NCBI RefSeq assembly: GCF_900105305.1
Contig: NZ_LT629765.1
Location: 1,674,001-1,738,000, forward strand
Length of the DNA: 64,000 nt
Origin: Corynebacterium timonense
GTDB lineage: Bacteria; Actinomycetota; Actinomycetes; Mycobacteriales; Mycobacteriaceae
Reading direction: 5' to 3'
The notes under the pieces are model-generated. The model was not told where the DNA came from. It ran no database searches and saw only the letters and a program-made list of their open reading frames with translations. The translations under genes were made by a program, and so were the position numbers. Positions 43,759-52,179 of this stretch are shown piece by piece (position 1 is the first letter of the stretch; each line of letters starts with the position of its first letter).

Positions 43759-44655
43759 TTAGGCAACGAGGCCTACGGTAGCAGTCGTCGTCGCGGTCTC
43801 GAAGGCAAGGGGCGAGCTGTAGTCCAGGGCTGAGTGGCGTCGGCGAGTGTTGTAGCGTGTGACCCACCGGAAGACCTCGCGACGGCACACCTCGGCAGAG
43901 TCCCACCCACGAGCACCTTGGAGAGTTTCTCGCTTGAGGGAGGCGTTGAACGACTCGGCCATCGCATTATCCGCACTCGAGCCGATCCGGCCCATCGACT
44001 GGCGGACTCCTAGCCGCCGACAGGTGGTCTGGAAGGCTGAGGAGGTGTATTGCCGTCCGTGGTCGGAGTGGAATACGGCCCCGGCCAACGAGCCCCGCGC
44101 CCGGGCCGCGTTTTCCAGGGCGGCTTCGACGAGACTGGTGCGCATGTGGTCGGCGATCGACCAGCCGACCAGACGCCGGGAGCACACGTCGATGACGGTG
44201 GCCAGATAGAGGAATTGGCCCTGGCCGCAGGGCAGATAGGTGATGTCGCCGACGTAGACCTGGTTCGGTGCCTCAGCCCGGAACTTGCGTTTGAGGAAGT
44301 CGTCGACAACGCGTGCGCCCTGGTCCTTGACCGTGGTCTTCTTCGGTTTACGTAGGTTCACACCGACGATGTTGTGGGTGCGCCTCAGCCGTTCCACGCG
44401 TTTGTGGTTGATCGGCTGATCTGCTTTCTCATTGAGTTCGATGGTCATTCTCCTGACTCCGATGGTGCCGTCGAATTCCCGGTGGTACTCGCGCATGCGC
44501 TTAACCAGCGCCTTGTCGGCGTCTCGGCGGGCGGCGCGGGCGTCGCGTCCGGCCCGCCATCTGTAGCAGCTCGACCGGCTCAGGCCGAGTACCTTGCACA
44601 ACCGCTTCACCCCGTGGGTGGTGTGGTGGTCGTCAACGAACTGGAAGCGGCTCAC
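43759..44655 (-). CDS. IS3-family transposase OrfB (third type)
   Basis: This intact 298-aa integrase core carries SRFQFVDDHHTTHGVKRLCKVLGLSRSS (HTH_21), VYVGDITYLPCG (first Asp), FHSDHGRQYTS (second Asp) and SADNAMAESFNASLKRE (Glu), then HSALDYSSPLAFE. The GTG start overlaps the OrfA stop. Confidence 0.92.
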   Translation of the reverse strand: MSRFQFVDDHHTTHGVKRLCKVLGLSRSSCYRWRAGRDARAARRDADKALVKRMREYHREFDGTIGVRRMTIELNEKADQPINHKRVERLRRTHNIVGVNLRKPKKTTVKDQGARVVDDFLKRKFRAEAPNQVYVGDITYLPCGQGQFLYLATVIDVCSRRLVGWSIADHMRTSLVEAALENAARARGSLAGAVFHSDHGRQYTSSAFQTTCRRLGVRQSMGRIGSSADNAMAESFNASLKRETLQGARGWDSAEVCRREVFRWVTRYNTRRRHSALDYSSPLAFETATTTATVGLVA

Positions 44656-44981
44656 CAGGTCGTCTCTCCCGCGAAATAATTGGCCGCCTTGCGCAGAATG
44701 CCGAGCTCGGTCGTCAGCTTCACTGTTTCGGCTTTCAGGCGTTGGAGCTCTGACCGCAGGCGGACCAGCTCATCCTCGGGGTCCAGCCCCTGATCGGCAC
44801 CAGCGGGAAACGTCGAGGGAATCTGCCCTCGGTCCCGACGGGCCTTGTGGACCCAGGTCTTCAGCGTGCCGCGGGCGATCCCGAGGTCTTCCGAGATCGA
44901 GGAATACGAGGCTCCCTCGGTGGTCTCGTAGAGCCCGACCGCGTCGGCTTTGAATTCATCGGAGTAAGTGATTTTCGGTAT
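44652..44981 (-). CDS. IS3-family transposase OrfA (third type), non-canonical start
   Basis: The frame reads PKITYSDEFKADAVGLYE, the HTH SISEDLGIARGTLKTWVHKARRD and a zipper region ending ILRKAANYFAGETTW. At the expected start the codon is ATA (44981) and a stop lies 2 codons upstream, so the start has either mutated from ATG or uses ATA. Length about 109 aa. It overlaps OrfB by 4 nt. Confidence 0.75.
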   Translation of the reverse strand: MPKITYSDEFKADAVGLYETTEGASYSSISEDLGIARGTLKTWVHKARRDRGQIPSTFPAGADQGLDPEDELVRLRSELQRLKAETVKLTTELGILRKAANYFAGETTW

Positions 44982-45050
44982 AGTGCCTCAGCTATCTCCG
45001 GTCCAGTCTGGACCAGTTCCAGCGTGTCCACTAAACAGGGGTCAGGCCCT

Positions 45051-45187
45051 GTGCGCTACAACCAGAAACGCAGACACTCATGGTGCGATTATCTCTCGCC
45101 TATCGAGTACGAAAACCGCACCTGCGGTAAACTCCCCCTGACCGCATAAGTTCAATTCCCTGTGTCCACTTTCCAGGGGTCGGGCCC
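45051..45187 (+). mobile_element. 3' fragment of the copy-1-type IS3 element
   Basis: This matches 23570-23706 closely: RYNQKRRHSWCDYLSPIEYE of OrfB, the stop, and the right inverted end TGTCCACTTTCCAGGGGTCGGGCCC. It may be the other end of the deleted copy whose 5' end is at 36395. Confidence 0.85.
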
Positions 45188-45470
45188 CCCGGTCTTCCAT
45201 GGATATCAGCCATCCATTCTTATCGGTGGACTACTTTTGGACCGTCGTAGGCGGACTACCTTTCGACCGCTGCCAACACCACGGTCATCGTATACGTTCA
45301 GTTGCGGTGACAAGTAGTACCTGCAGGAGCTATGCCTTCCCTGTCACCGAGCTGGTAGCAAAGGTGGGTACAAATCTCAGCGTGTAAAGACAGGAGTAAT
45401 CGAGGCGTGGAACGTTTCCCGAATGAGGTGGTAACCCGCGGCTCCAGCCCCACTTTTGAAAAAGCCCTAG
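45188..45470. other. IS-like non-coding debris before the complete prpC
   Basis: It contains GGTGGACTACTTTTGGACCGTCGTAGGCGG-type strings similar to those flanking IS21-like elements. There is a 62-codon open frame without a recognisable product. I see no gene here. Confidence 0.4.
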
Positions 45471-45533
45471 CCCTCATCGCCTGATCCTGCGCGAATGTTG
45501 GCCGGATGGGGCCGCAGGCCTAGGCGATGAGGG
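45471..45533 (-). terminator. Strong hairpin downstream of prpC
   Basis: CCCTCATCGCCT at 45471 pairs perfectly with AGGCGATGAGGG ending 45533; an inner CCTGCG/CGCAGG stem extends it. It lies 37 bp after the prpC stop and belongs to the island-side copy of the prpC 3' end. Confidence 0.65.
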
Positions 45534-45569
45534 ATAGAGCTAAAGAGGGGATCGCGCCGCGGCGCAACC

Positions 45570-46718
45570 CTACATCCCGGGCACGTGGCGCTCGTCCGGG
45601 CCGTTGTAGGCGGCCAGCGGGCGGATGATCGTCGGGTTGTTGTACTGCTCGATGATGTGCGCGGTCCAGCCGGTGATGCGCGCCATGACGAACAGCGGGG
45701 TGAAGAACTCGATGTCGAAGCCCAGGATGTAGTACGCCGGGCCGGCCGGGAAGTCCAAATTCGGGCGGATGTTGATCGAGGTGTTGTCGTACATGGTCTT
45801 CGCCATGATGTCGTACATCTCGACCCACTTCGCGGCGTCCTTCTCCGGGTGCTCGGAGGCCAGCTTCTTAAAGCAGGCCTCCATGGTGGGCACGCGCGAG
45901 TCGCCCTTCTTGTACACGCGGTGCCCAAAGCCCATGACAAGCTCCTTGTTCTTGAGCTTGTTCAGGGTCCACTCCTCGGTCTTCGCCGGGTCTGCGATCT
46001 CCACGAAGTTGTGCATCACGAACTCGTTGGCGCCGCCGTGCAGCGGGCCCTTGAGCGCGCCAATGGCGCCGGTGATGGCGGACCAGGCGTCGGAGTTCGT
46101 GGAGGTGATCACGCGCGCCGCGAAGGTGGAGGCGTTGAAGGAGTGCTCGGCGTAGAGGATCATCGACTTCTCAAAGGCCTCGATGTCCGAGGGGATCGAC
46201 GCCGGGGAGCCCTCGCCGTCGCCGAAGACCATCCACAGGAAGTTCTCGGCGAAACCGCGTGCGGGGTCCGGCTCGATGTAGCCCTCGCCGCGACGGCGAC
46301 GGATGTCGAGGGCGACGATGGTCGGCAGCTTGGTCAGGAGCGTCAGCGCGATCTCGCGGATGTGGTCGGCGTTGGGCGTGAACTTGTGCTCGTCCTGCGC
46401 GCCCAGGAAGGACACGGCGGTGCGCAGGACATCCATGGGGTGGCAATCCTGGGGCATGGACAAGATGACGTCGATAAGCGCCTGGTCGAGGCCCCTGCGG
46501 GCGCGGGCCTTGGTGTAGAACTCCTGGAGCTCCTTCTCGCTCGGCAGCTCGCCGTTCCACAGCAGCAGGGCGACTTCCTCGAAGGAGACGTTGTCTGCCA
46601 GCTCCTGGACCGGGTAGCCGCGGTAGAGCAGCGAGTTGGTTTCGGGGTTGACCTTGGACACGGCGGTGTAGTCGGCGACGACGCCGTAGAGGCCTTTGCG
46701 CACTTCTTGCTCGGTCAT
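45570..46718 (-). CDS. prpC: 2-methylcitrate synthase
   Basis: This complete 382-aa citrate-synthase-fold protein condenses propionyl-CoA with oxaloacetate to 2-methylcitrate. Landmarks: RGYPVQELADNVSFEEVALLLWNGELP (N-domain), GPLHGGANEFVM (catalytic His), MGFGHRVYKKGDSR (second His) and RPNLDFPAGPAYYILG (Asp-containing). ATG 46718 follows AAAGGATCC. It is the third gene of prpDBC. The last 240 codons are duplicated at 21487, and the C-terminus here (VPGM) differs from that copy (VPQR), so the 3' end may be island-derived. Confidence 0.94.
   Translation of the reverse strand: MTEQEVRKGLYGVVADYTAVSKVNPETNSLLYRGYPVQELADNVSFEEVALLLWNGELPSEKELQEFYTKARARRGLDQALIDVILSMPQDCHPMDVLRTAVSFLGAQDEHKFTPNADHIREIALTLLTKLPTIVALDIRRRRGEGYIEPDPARGFAENFLWMVFGDGEGSPASIPSDIEAFEKSMILYAEHSFNASTFAARVITSTNSDAWSAITGAIGALKGPLHGGANEFVMHNFVEIADPAKTEEWTLNKLKNKELVMGFGHRVYKKGDSRVPTMEACFKKLASEHPEKDAAKWVEMYDIMAKTMYDNTSINIRPNLDFPAGPAYYILGFDIEFFTPLFVMARITGWTAHIIEQYNNPTIIRPLAAYNGPDERHVPGM
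45581..46292. repeat. Right copy of the 712-bp prpC direct repeat
   Basis: It corresponds to 21498-22209, in the same orientation. Alignment ends abruptly at both sides: at the last codons of prpC and at about codon 142. Confidence 0.92.
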
Positions 46719-46759
46719 GGTGGATCCTTTCTGGTTTCGGGGGTCTGGTTTCGGGGTCT

Positions 46760-47683
46760 CTAGCGCTCGAATGTCTGGCTGTAGCTGTCCACCGAGTAGG
46801 TGAACACGGACTGGTCGAACTGGTTGTACTCGTCGTAGCGGACGAGCTCGTAGAGCCGGGAGCGGTGCTGCATCTTGTCCAGCCACGGCTCCTGCGTGCC
46901 CGTCTGCGCGATGTCGCGCAGCATCTTCTCCGTCTGCCCCATGGCGAGGCGGAACGTGGTCACCGGCCAGATGACGGCGTTGTAGCCGAGCTCCTCGAGG
47001 CGGGCGGCCGGGAGGAGGTCGGTCTTGCCAAACTCCGTCATGTTGGCCAGCAGCGGCACGTCGACGGCGGCGCGGAAGCGTTCGAAGTCCGCCTCCGAGT
47101 AGAGGGCCTCGGTGAAGATGAGGTCCGCGCCGGCGTCGGCGTAGGCCTTGGCGCGCTCGATGGCCTCGTCGATGCCCTCGATGCCGGCGGCGTCGGTGCG
47201 CGCGCAGATGACGAAGGCGTCGTCGCTGCGCTCGCGCACCGCCGCGGTGATACGCCGCAGCATCAGGTCGCGGGGGACGACCTCCTTGCCGTCGAGGTGG
47301 CCGCAGCGCTTCGGGTTGACCTGGTCTTCGAGGTGCAGCGCCGCGACGCCGGCCGCCTCGAACTCCGCGACGCTGCGGGCCGCGCTCATGGGTTCGCCGA
47401 AGCCGGTGTCGGCGTCGACAAGCACGGGCAGGCTGGTCACGCGCGCGATCTGGCGCGAGCGGGCGGCGACCTCCGTCAGGGTGGTCAGGCCGATGTCTGG
47501 AAGGCCGAGGTCGTTGGCCACGACCGCGCCGGAGACGTACACGCCCTCGAAGCCGCCGATGTCTTCGATCAGCCGCGCCACCAGCGGGGAAAACGCCCCA
47601 GGCAGCTTGGTGATCGTCGGCGCGGTGAGCGATTCGCGCAGGGCCAGCCGCCGCTCGTGCGGCGTGGCATCCGGGGTGAACAT
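46760..47683 (-). CDS. prpB: 2-methylisocitrate lyase
   Basis: The 307-aa PEP mutase/isocitrate lyase-family enzyme splits 2-methylisocitrate to pyruvate and succinate. It shows VLVDADTGFGEP (Mg2+-binding), HLEDQVNPKRCGHLDGK (catalytic Cys in KRCGH) and FVICARTDAAGIEGIDEAIERAKAY, then TEFGKTDLLP. It overlaps the prpD stop by one base and lies 41 bp upstream of prpC, so it is in the prpDBC operon. Confidence 0.95.
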   Translation of the reverse strand: MFTPDATPHERRLALRESLTAPTITKLPGAFSPLVARLIEDIGGFEGVYVSGAVVANDLGLPDIGLTTLTEVAARSRQIARVTSLPVLVDADTGFGEPMSAARSVAEFEAAGVAALHLEDQVNPKRCGHLDGKEVVPRDLMLRRITAAVRERSDDAFVICARTDAAGIEGIDEAIERAKAYADAGADLIFTEALYSEADFERFRAAVDVPLLANMTEFGKTDLLPAARLEELGYNAVIWPVTTFRLAMGQTEKMLRDIAQTGTQEPWLDKMQHRSRLYELVRYDEYNQFDQSVFTYSVDSYSQTFER

Positions 47684-49194
47684 TAGAAGATACCCCCGGG
47701 GATCTCCGGCGCCTTCCCCGCCGCGTCGGCGGTGACCGTGATGTTCAGCGCGCTCAGGTCGGTGAGGTTCTCCAGGTCCTGCACGGCGGCGAGGAAGCGC
47801 TCCTGCTCCTCGGGGGCGACGATGCCCTCGGCGAGAGTGCGGAACTTGGCGATGTAGTTGTCGCGCTCGAAGGGGCGCGCGCCAAGCGGGTGGGCGTCCG
47901 CGACGGCGAGCTCATCCTCGATGACGGTGCCGTCGGCGAAGGTGATCACGGCCTTGGCGCCGAAGGCCTTCTCGTCCGGGTCGGTGGAGTGGTAGCGGCG
48001 GGTCCACTCCGGGTCTTCGACCGTGCTGATCTTGTGCCACAGCTCGACCGTGTCGGCGCGCCCGGCGCGCTCCGGGGTGTAGGAGTCCACGTGGTGCCAC
48101 GTGCCGTCCTGGAGCGCGACGGCGAACATGTACATGATGGAGTGGTCGAGGGTCTCGCGCGAGGCCGTCGGGTCCATCTTCTGCGGGTCGTTGGCGCCGG
48201 TGCCGATGACGTAGTGGGTGTGGTGCGAGGTGTGCAGGACGATGGACTCGATGTCCGCGGTGTCGAGGCCGGCCTCGGCGATGGTCTGCTTCATCCGGCG
48301 CGCGAGGTCAATCGGCGCCTGCGCCTGGTACTCGGCGGAGTGCTCCTTGGTGTAGGTGTCCAGGATGGCCCGCTTGGCCTCGCCCTCGGCGGGCAGCGGC
48401 ACGACGTACGTGCGCTCCGGGGAGTGCAGCAGCCAGGCGATCACGCCGTCCTCGCCCTCCCAGATCGGGGCGGGAGCGCCCTCGCCGCGCATCGCGCGGT
48501 CGACAGCTTCGATGGCCATCTTGCCGGCGAAGGCGGGCGCGGAGGCCTTCCAGGAGGAGATGAGGCCCTTGCGGGACTGGCGGGTCGCGGTGGTGGTGTG
48601 CAGCGCCTGGCCGACGGCCTGGTAGATGGTGTCCACGTCGAGCTCCAGCATGGTTCCCAGGCCCGCCGCGACGGAGGGGCCGAGGTGGGCGACGTGGTCG
48701 ATCTTGAACTCGTGGAGGGAGATGCCCTTGACCAGGTTGACCTGGATTTCGTAGCCGGTGGCGATGCCACGGATGAGCGCCTTGCCGTCGAGGCCCTTGT
48801 GCTGGGCCACGGCGAGGATCGGCGGGATGTTGTCGCCGGGGTGGGAGTACTCGGCGGCGAGGAAGGTGTCGTGGAAGTCCAGCTCGCGCACGGCGGTGCC
48901 GTTGGCGAAGGCGGCCCACTCGGCGGAGTAGGCGCCGTCGACGCCGAAGACCTGGGCGCCGCCCTGCTCAACGGGGTGCGCCTGGGCCATGACGCGCGCG
49001 GTGGTGACCGGGCGGCGGGCGTAGGAGGCGACGGCGACGGAGGCGTTGTCGATGATGCGGTTGATGATCATCTCCTTGGTGTCCTCCGGCACCTCGACCG
49101 GGTCCGCCGCGACGGTGGCCACCTTGTAGGCCAGGTGTTCTTCGATGGGGAAGTCCTCGGCGGAGCGGCGGGTGCGTACTTCGTGGTTGATCAT
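47683..49194 (-). CDS. prpD: 2-methylcitrate dehydratase
   Basis: This 503-aa MmgE/PrpD-family enzyme dehydrates 2-methylcitrate in propionate breakdown. Landmarks: [58 protein letters not shown] (the D-x-D/H-P-G active-site region), and [28 protein letters not shown]. It is first in prpDBC, read from a promoter region shared with divergent prpR. Propionate arises from odd-chain lipids and branched amino acids, fitting the lipid-centred neighbourhood. Confidence 0.95.
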   Translation of the reverse strand: MINHEVRTRRSAEDFPIEEHLAYKVATVAADPVEVPEDTKEMIINRIIDNASVAVASYARRPVTTARVMAQAHPVEQGGAQVFGVDGAYSAEWAAFANGTAVRELDFHDTFLAAEYSHPGDNIPPILAVAQHKGLDGKALIRGIATGYEIQVNLVKGISLHEFKIDHVAHLGPSVAAGLGTMLELDVDTIYQAVGQALHTTTATRQSRKGLISSWKASAPAFAGKMAIEAVDRAMRGEGAPAPIWEGEDGVIAWLLHSPERTYVVPLPAEGEAKRAILDTYTKEHSAEYQAQAPIDLARRMKQTIAEAGLDTADIESIVLHTSHHTHYVIGTGANDPQKMDPTASRETLDHSIMYMFAVALQDGTWHHVDSYTPERAGRADTVELWHKISTVEDPEWTRRYHSTDPDEKAFGAKAVITFADGTVIEDELAVADAHPLGARPFERDNYIAKFRTLAEGIVAPEEQERFLAAVQDLENLTDLSALNITVTADAAGKAPEIPGGIF

Positions 49195-49317
49195 GGGCTG
49201 GTCGTTCTCCTCTCGCGAGAGTCCAAGAGTTCTATGGTGAACCTCATAGTAGGCACCCGGCTGTGGTCCACGCCATGATGCAAAACGGCGAAATTATGCA
49301 GCGGCAAACAGTACTTT

Positions 49318-49335
49318 TTGTAAAACTTGTAAAAG
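49318..49335. promoter_or_regulatory. Tandem 9-bp repeat in the prpD-prpR divergent promoter region
   Basis: TTGTAAAAC (49318-49326) is followed directly by TTGTAAAAG (49327-49335), with ATGCAAAACGG and GCGGCAAAC nearby at 49279-49309. These are good candidates for PrpR/RamB-type or GlxR-type control between the two divergent genes. Confidence 0.45.
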
Positions 49336-49369
49336 CACAGTTCATCGGGATGACGGGAGGCGCCCAGCA

Positions 49370-50671
49370 ATGCCGAAGCACTACGCGGGGGGCAGAATCC
49401 GGACGCTGCGCCACCAGCGCGGCCTCACCCAGGTGGAGATGGCGCGGCGCGTGGGCATCTCCACCAGCTACCTCAACCAGCTCGAAAACGACCACCGCCC
49501 GCTGACGGTCTCCGTCCTCGTGCAGCTCTCCAGCGCCTTCAACCTCGACCCGACCTTTTTCTCCGGCGACGACGAGCGCCGCGCCATCACGGAGCTCGCG
49601 GGCGTTCTCCCCGGGATCCCGCACGACACGCTCAGCGAACTCGCCGCCCGCTACCCCGACGTCGCCGACGCTATCCTCGCCCTCCCCGAGGCCTTCGGCG
49701 CCGCGGAGCACAACCCCTACGTCACGGTCCGCAACTTCTTCCAGGACAACCGCAACTACTTCCACGACCTGGACATCCGCGCGGAGGAGCTCGCCAGCGG
49801 AGCGCGCGGGCGTCAGCTGCGCCTGACCCACCTCGCCGCGACCTTCGACGGCGACCTCGGCTACACTGTCCGCTTCAACCAGCCCTCGGAGGGACCCCGC
49901 TCGCTTTTCGACCCCACCAGCCGCGAGCTCCGCCTCCGCGCCGGCCTCACCGAGGCACAGCAATGCTTCGAGCTCGCCTACCACTTCGCCTCGCTCACGC
50001 ACGGCTCGCTTATCGACGGCCTCCTCGACGCCCACTCCGAGTCCCACCCCGAACTCCGGCAGGCCGCCACCCGCCGCATCGCCCGCCACGGGCTGTGCCA
50101 ATACTTCGCCGCCGCCGTGACCATGCCCTACGGCGAAATCCTCGAGGCCGCCGAGTCCACCCGCTACGACATTGAGGTGATCTCCGCCCGCTTTGGCACC
50201 AGCTTCGAGTCCACCTGCCAGCGCCTCGGCACGCTGCAGCGCCCCGGCGCCCGGGCGGTGCCCTTCTTCTTCATCCGCACCGACCGCGCCGGCAACATCT
50301 CGAAACGCCAGTCCACCACGTCCTTCCCCTTCGCCGTCTCGGGCGGCACGTGCCCGCTGTGGGTGGTCCATCGCGCCTTCGACACACCGAACAGGGTGAC
50401 CCGGCAGGTCTCCGTCATGCCCGACGGCGGCGCCTACCTCTGGGTGGCGCGCATGGTGCAGGGCCCCACCGCCGGCTTCGGGGTGCCGCGCCAAGAAAAC
50501 GCCGTCGCCCTCGGCTGCGAGCTCGACCACGCGGGCCGGCTCGTCTACGCCGACGGCCTGGACCTTTCGCCCGGCTCGGCCACGCCGATCGGCCCGGGCT
50601 GCGCCACGTGCCCCCGCACGACGTGCCCTCAGCGAGCCTTCCCCGCTTTTCGCGCGGGCGCTCCTGTTTAG
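49370..50671 (+). CDS. prpR: RamB/PrpR-type transcriptional regulator of the methylcitrate operon
   Basis: This 433-aa protein has an N-terminal XRE HTH (residues about 8-62, LRHQRGLTQVEMARRVGISTSYLNQLEN). An IrrE/ImmA-like middle follows (CFELAYHFASLTHGSLIDGLL), then the short-chain fatty acyl regulator domain. At the C-terminus Cys411, Cys414 and Cys419 (CATCPRTTCP) with the earlier GGTCPLW Cys suit the Fe-S cluster known for mycobacterial PrpR. It probably senses propionyl- or methylcitrate-related signals and activates divergent prpDBC. Its stop overlaps that of the convergent flavoprotein gene. Confidence 0.92.
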   Translation: MPKHYAGGRIRTLRHQRGLTQVEMARRVGISTSYLNQLENDHRPLTVSVLVQLSSAFNLDPTFFSGDDERRAITELAGVLPGIPHDTLSELAARYPDVADAILALPEAFGAAEHNPYVTVRNFFQDNRNYFHDLDIRAEELASGARGRQLRLTHLAATFDGDLGYTVRFNQPSEGPRSLFDPTSRELRLRAGLTEAQQCFELAYHFASLTHGSLIDGLLDAHSESHPELRQAATRRIARHGLCQYFAAAVTMPYGEILEAAESTRYDIEVISARFGTSFESTCQRLGTLQRPGARAVPFFFIRTDRAGNISKRQSTTSFPFAVSGGTCPLWVVHRAFDTPNRVTRQVSVMPDGGAYLWVARMVQGPTAGFGVPRQENAVALGCELDHAGRLVYADGLDLSPGSATPIGPGCATCPRTTCPQRAFPAFRAGAPV

Positions 50672-52074
50672 TCCAGATCGGTGCTGGTGACCAGGCGGCG
50701 CGCCGCCTCCGTGATGGAGCCGGACAGCGAGGGGTAGACCGCCATGGACTCGGCGAGCTGCGACACCGTCAGGTTGTTCGTCACCGCGATGGTGATGGAC
50801 AGGATGAGCTCGGAGGCGGTCGGGGCGACGATGACGCCGCCGAGGACCTGGCCGGAACCCTTGCGGGCGAAGATTTTGACAAAGCCGTGCTGCAGGGACC
50901 GCATCTTGGCGCGCGGGTTGGTGGACAGGTCCAGCTTGATCACGTCGGCGTCGACCTCGCCGCTGTTGATCTGCTTCTCGCTCACGCCCACCGCGGCGAT
51001 CTCCGGGCGGGTGAACACGGCGTTGCCCACCGTCTTCAGGCGCAGCGGCTCCACGCCCTCGCCGAGGGAGTGGTGCATGGCGATGCGCCCCTGCATCGCG
51101 GCGACGGAGGCCAGCGGCATGAGGTCCGAGCAGTCTCCGGCGGCGTAGATGCCGGGCACGTTGGTGCGCGAGACGCGGTCGACGTGGATGTGGCCCGAGG
51201 GGGTGGTGGCCACCCCGGCGCCCTCCAGGTTCAGGTCGGCCGTGTTCGGGATGGAACCGATGGACATGAGCGCGTGGCTGCCCTCGATCTCCCGGCCGTC
51301 CTTGGTGCGCACGATGACGCCGTCGCCGGTGTTGACCACGGAGTCGGCGTAGGCGTCCTTGACCAGGGACACGCCGCGCCCGGCGAGGACCTCCTCGAGG
51401 ACGTCCGCGGCGTCCGCGTCGTCGTGGGGCAGGATGCGGCTGCCCGAGGAGACCATGGTGACCTTGATGCCCAGCTCGGCGAAGGCGGAGACCATCTCCG
51501 CACCGGTCACGCCGGAGCCGACGACGATGAGGTGCTCGGGCTGCTCGATCAGGTCGTAGACCTGGCGCCAGTTGAGGATGCGCTGCCCGTCCGGCTCCGC
51601 ACCCTTGATCACGCGGGGGTTCGCGCCGGTGCAGACGAGGACGACGTCCGCGTCGAGGCGCTCGAACTCGCCGTTGGGGTAGGTCACCTTCACGCTGTGG
51701 GTGGTGTGGCCGGTCTGCGCGGTGGAGAACGCGCCGCGGCCCTTGATGATGGTGACGCCAGCGCGCTCCAGCTGGAGGCGGATGTCGCGCGACTGCTCCG
51801 AGGCGAGCGCGACGACGCGGTTGTTCAACGCGGTAAACAGCAGCTTCGCGGTGCCAATACCGTGGTTGAGGCCCATGTCCGCGGCGCGGCGCAGGTCGGT
51901 CTTAATGTTCGCCCCGGCGATGAAGCCCTTCGAGGGCACCACGTCAAGGTTGATGCCCGAACCGCCGATCGCCCGATCCTCCACCAGGGTGACGTCCGCC
52001 CCGTACGTCGACGCGACCAGCGCCGCCTCATAGCCTGCCGGGCCACCACCGATGATGACGATCCTCTTTGACAC
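50668..52074 (-). CDS. lpdA: LpdA-like NAD(P)H quinone reductase (flavoprotein disulfide reductase family without redox disulfide)
   Basis: The 468-aa protein has the FAD-binding GGGPAGYEAALVASTYGADVTLVE, NAD(P)-binding VVGSGVTGAEMVSAFAELG, and FAD second site GIYAAGDCSDLMPLASVAAMQG of pyridine nucleotide-disulfide oxidoreductases. Where lipoamide dehydrogenases have GGTCLNxGCIPSK, it reads GGSGINLDVVPSK, so neither redox Cys is present. That matches mycobacterial LpdA (Rv3303c-type), which reduces quinones. GTG start at 52074. It is common next to pyc/prp in corynebacteria. Confidence 0.88.
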   Translation of the reverse strand: MSKRIVIIGGGPAGYEAALVASTYGADVTLVEDRAIGGSGINLDVVPSKGFIAGANIKTDLRRAADMGLNHGIGTAKLLFTALNNRVVALASEQSRDIRLQLERAGVTIIKGRGAFSTAQTGHTTHSVKVTYPNGEFERLDADVVLVCTGANPRVIKGAEPDGQRILNWRQVYDLIEQPEHLIVVGSGVTGAEMVSAFAELGIKVTMVSSGSRILPHDDADAADVLEEVLAGRGVSLVKDAYADSVVNTGDGVIVRTKDGREIEGSHALMSIGSIPNTADLNLEGAGVATTPSGHIHVDRVSRTNVPGIYAAGDCSDLMPLASVAAMQGRIAMHHSLGEGVEPLRLKTVGNAVFTRPEIAAVGVSEKQINSGEVDADVIKLDLSTNPRAKMRSLQHGFVKIFARKGSGQVLGGVIVAPTASELILSITIAVTNNLTVSQLAESMAVYPSLSGSITEAARRLVTSTDLD

Positions 52075-52110
52075 CTAAGTTCTTCTCCTTCGCGCAGCGC
52101 AGCACAATAC

Positions 52111-52140
52111 AACACAGCACAGCACAGCACAGCACAGCAC
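52111..52140. repeat. Pentanucleotide microsatellite (GCACA)5
   Basis: Five GCACA units (as ACAGC/GCACA) follow the related run CGCAGCGCAGCACAATACAAC, within the 105-bp spacer before the LpdA-like gene. A slipped-strand change here would alter promoter spacing. Count may be off by one base at the edges. Confidence 0.75.
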
Positions 52141-52179
52141 TGTGTCACCGCGCCGTGATCGGCTGTCTTCCTTGAAAAA

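Larger units (their letters stand above)
43719..45049 (-). mobile_element. IS3-family element of a third type
   Basis: Ends GGGGGTGTCCCCC...AGTGGACA (43719) and TGTCCACTAAACAGGGGTCAGG (to 45049) bracket orfA and orfB. Related ends are seen on the other IS3 elements here, but the protein is different. It abuts a 3' fragment of the copy-1 type element. Confidence 0.85.

Noticed and set aside
21487..46718. prpC duplication as an assembly artefact
   Set aside because: The two copies differ at several bases and in their final codons and flanking terminators, so they are real distinct sequences rather than one collapsed or duplicated read set; long reads would settle it.
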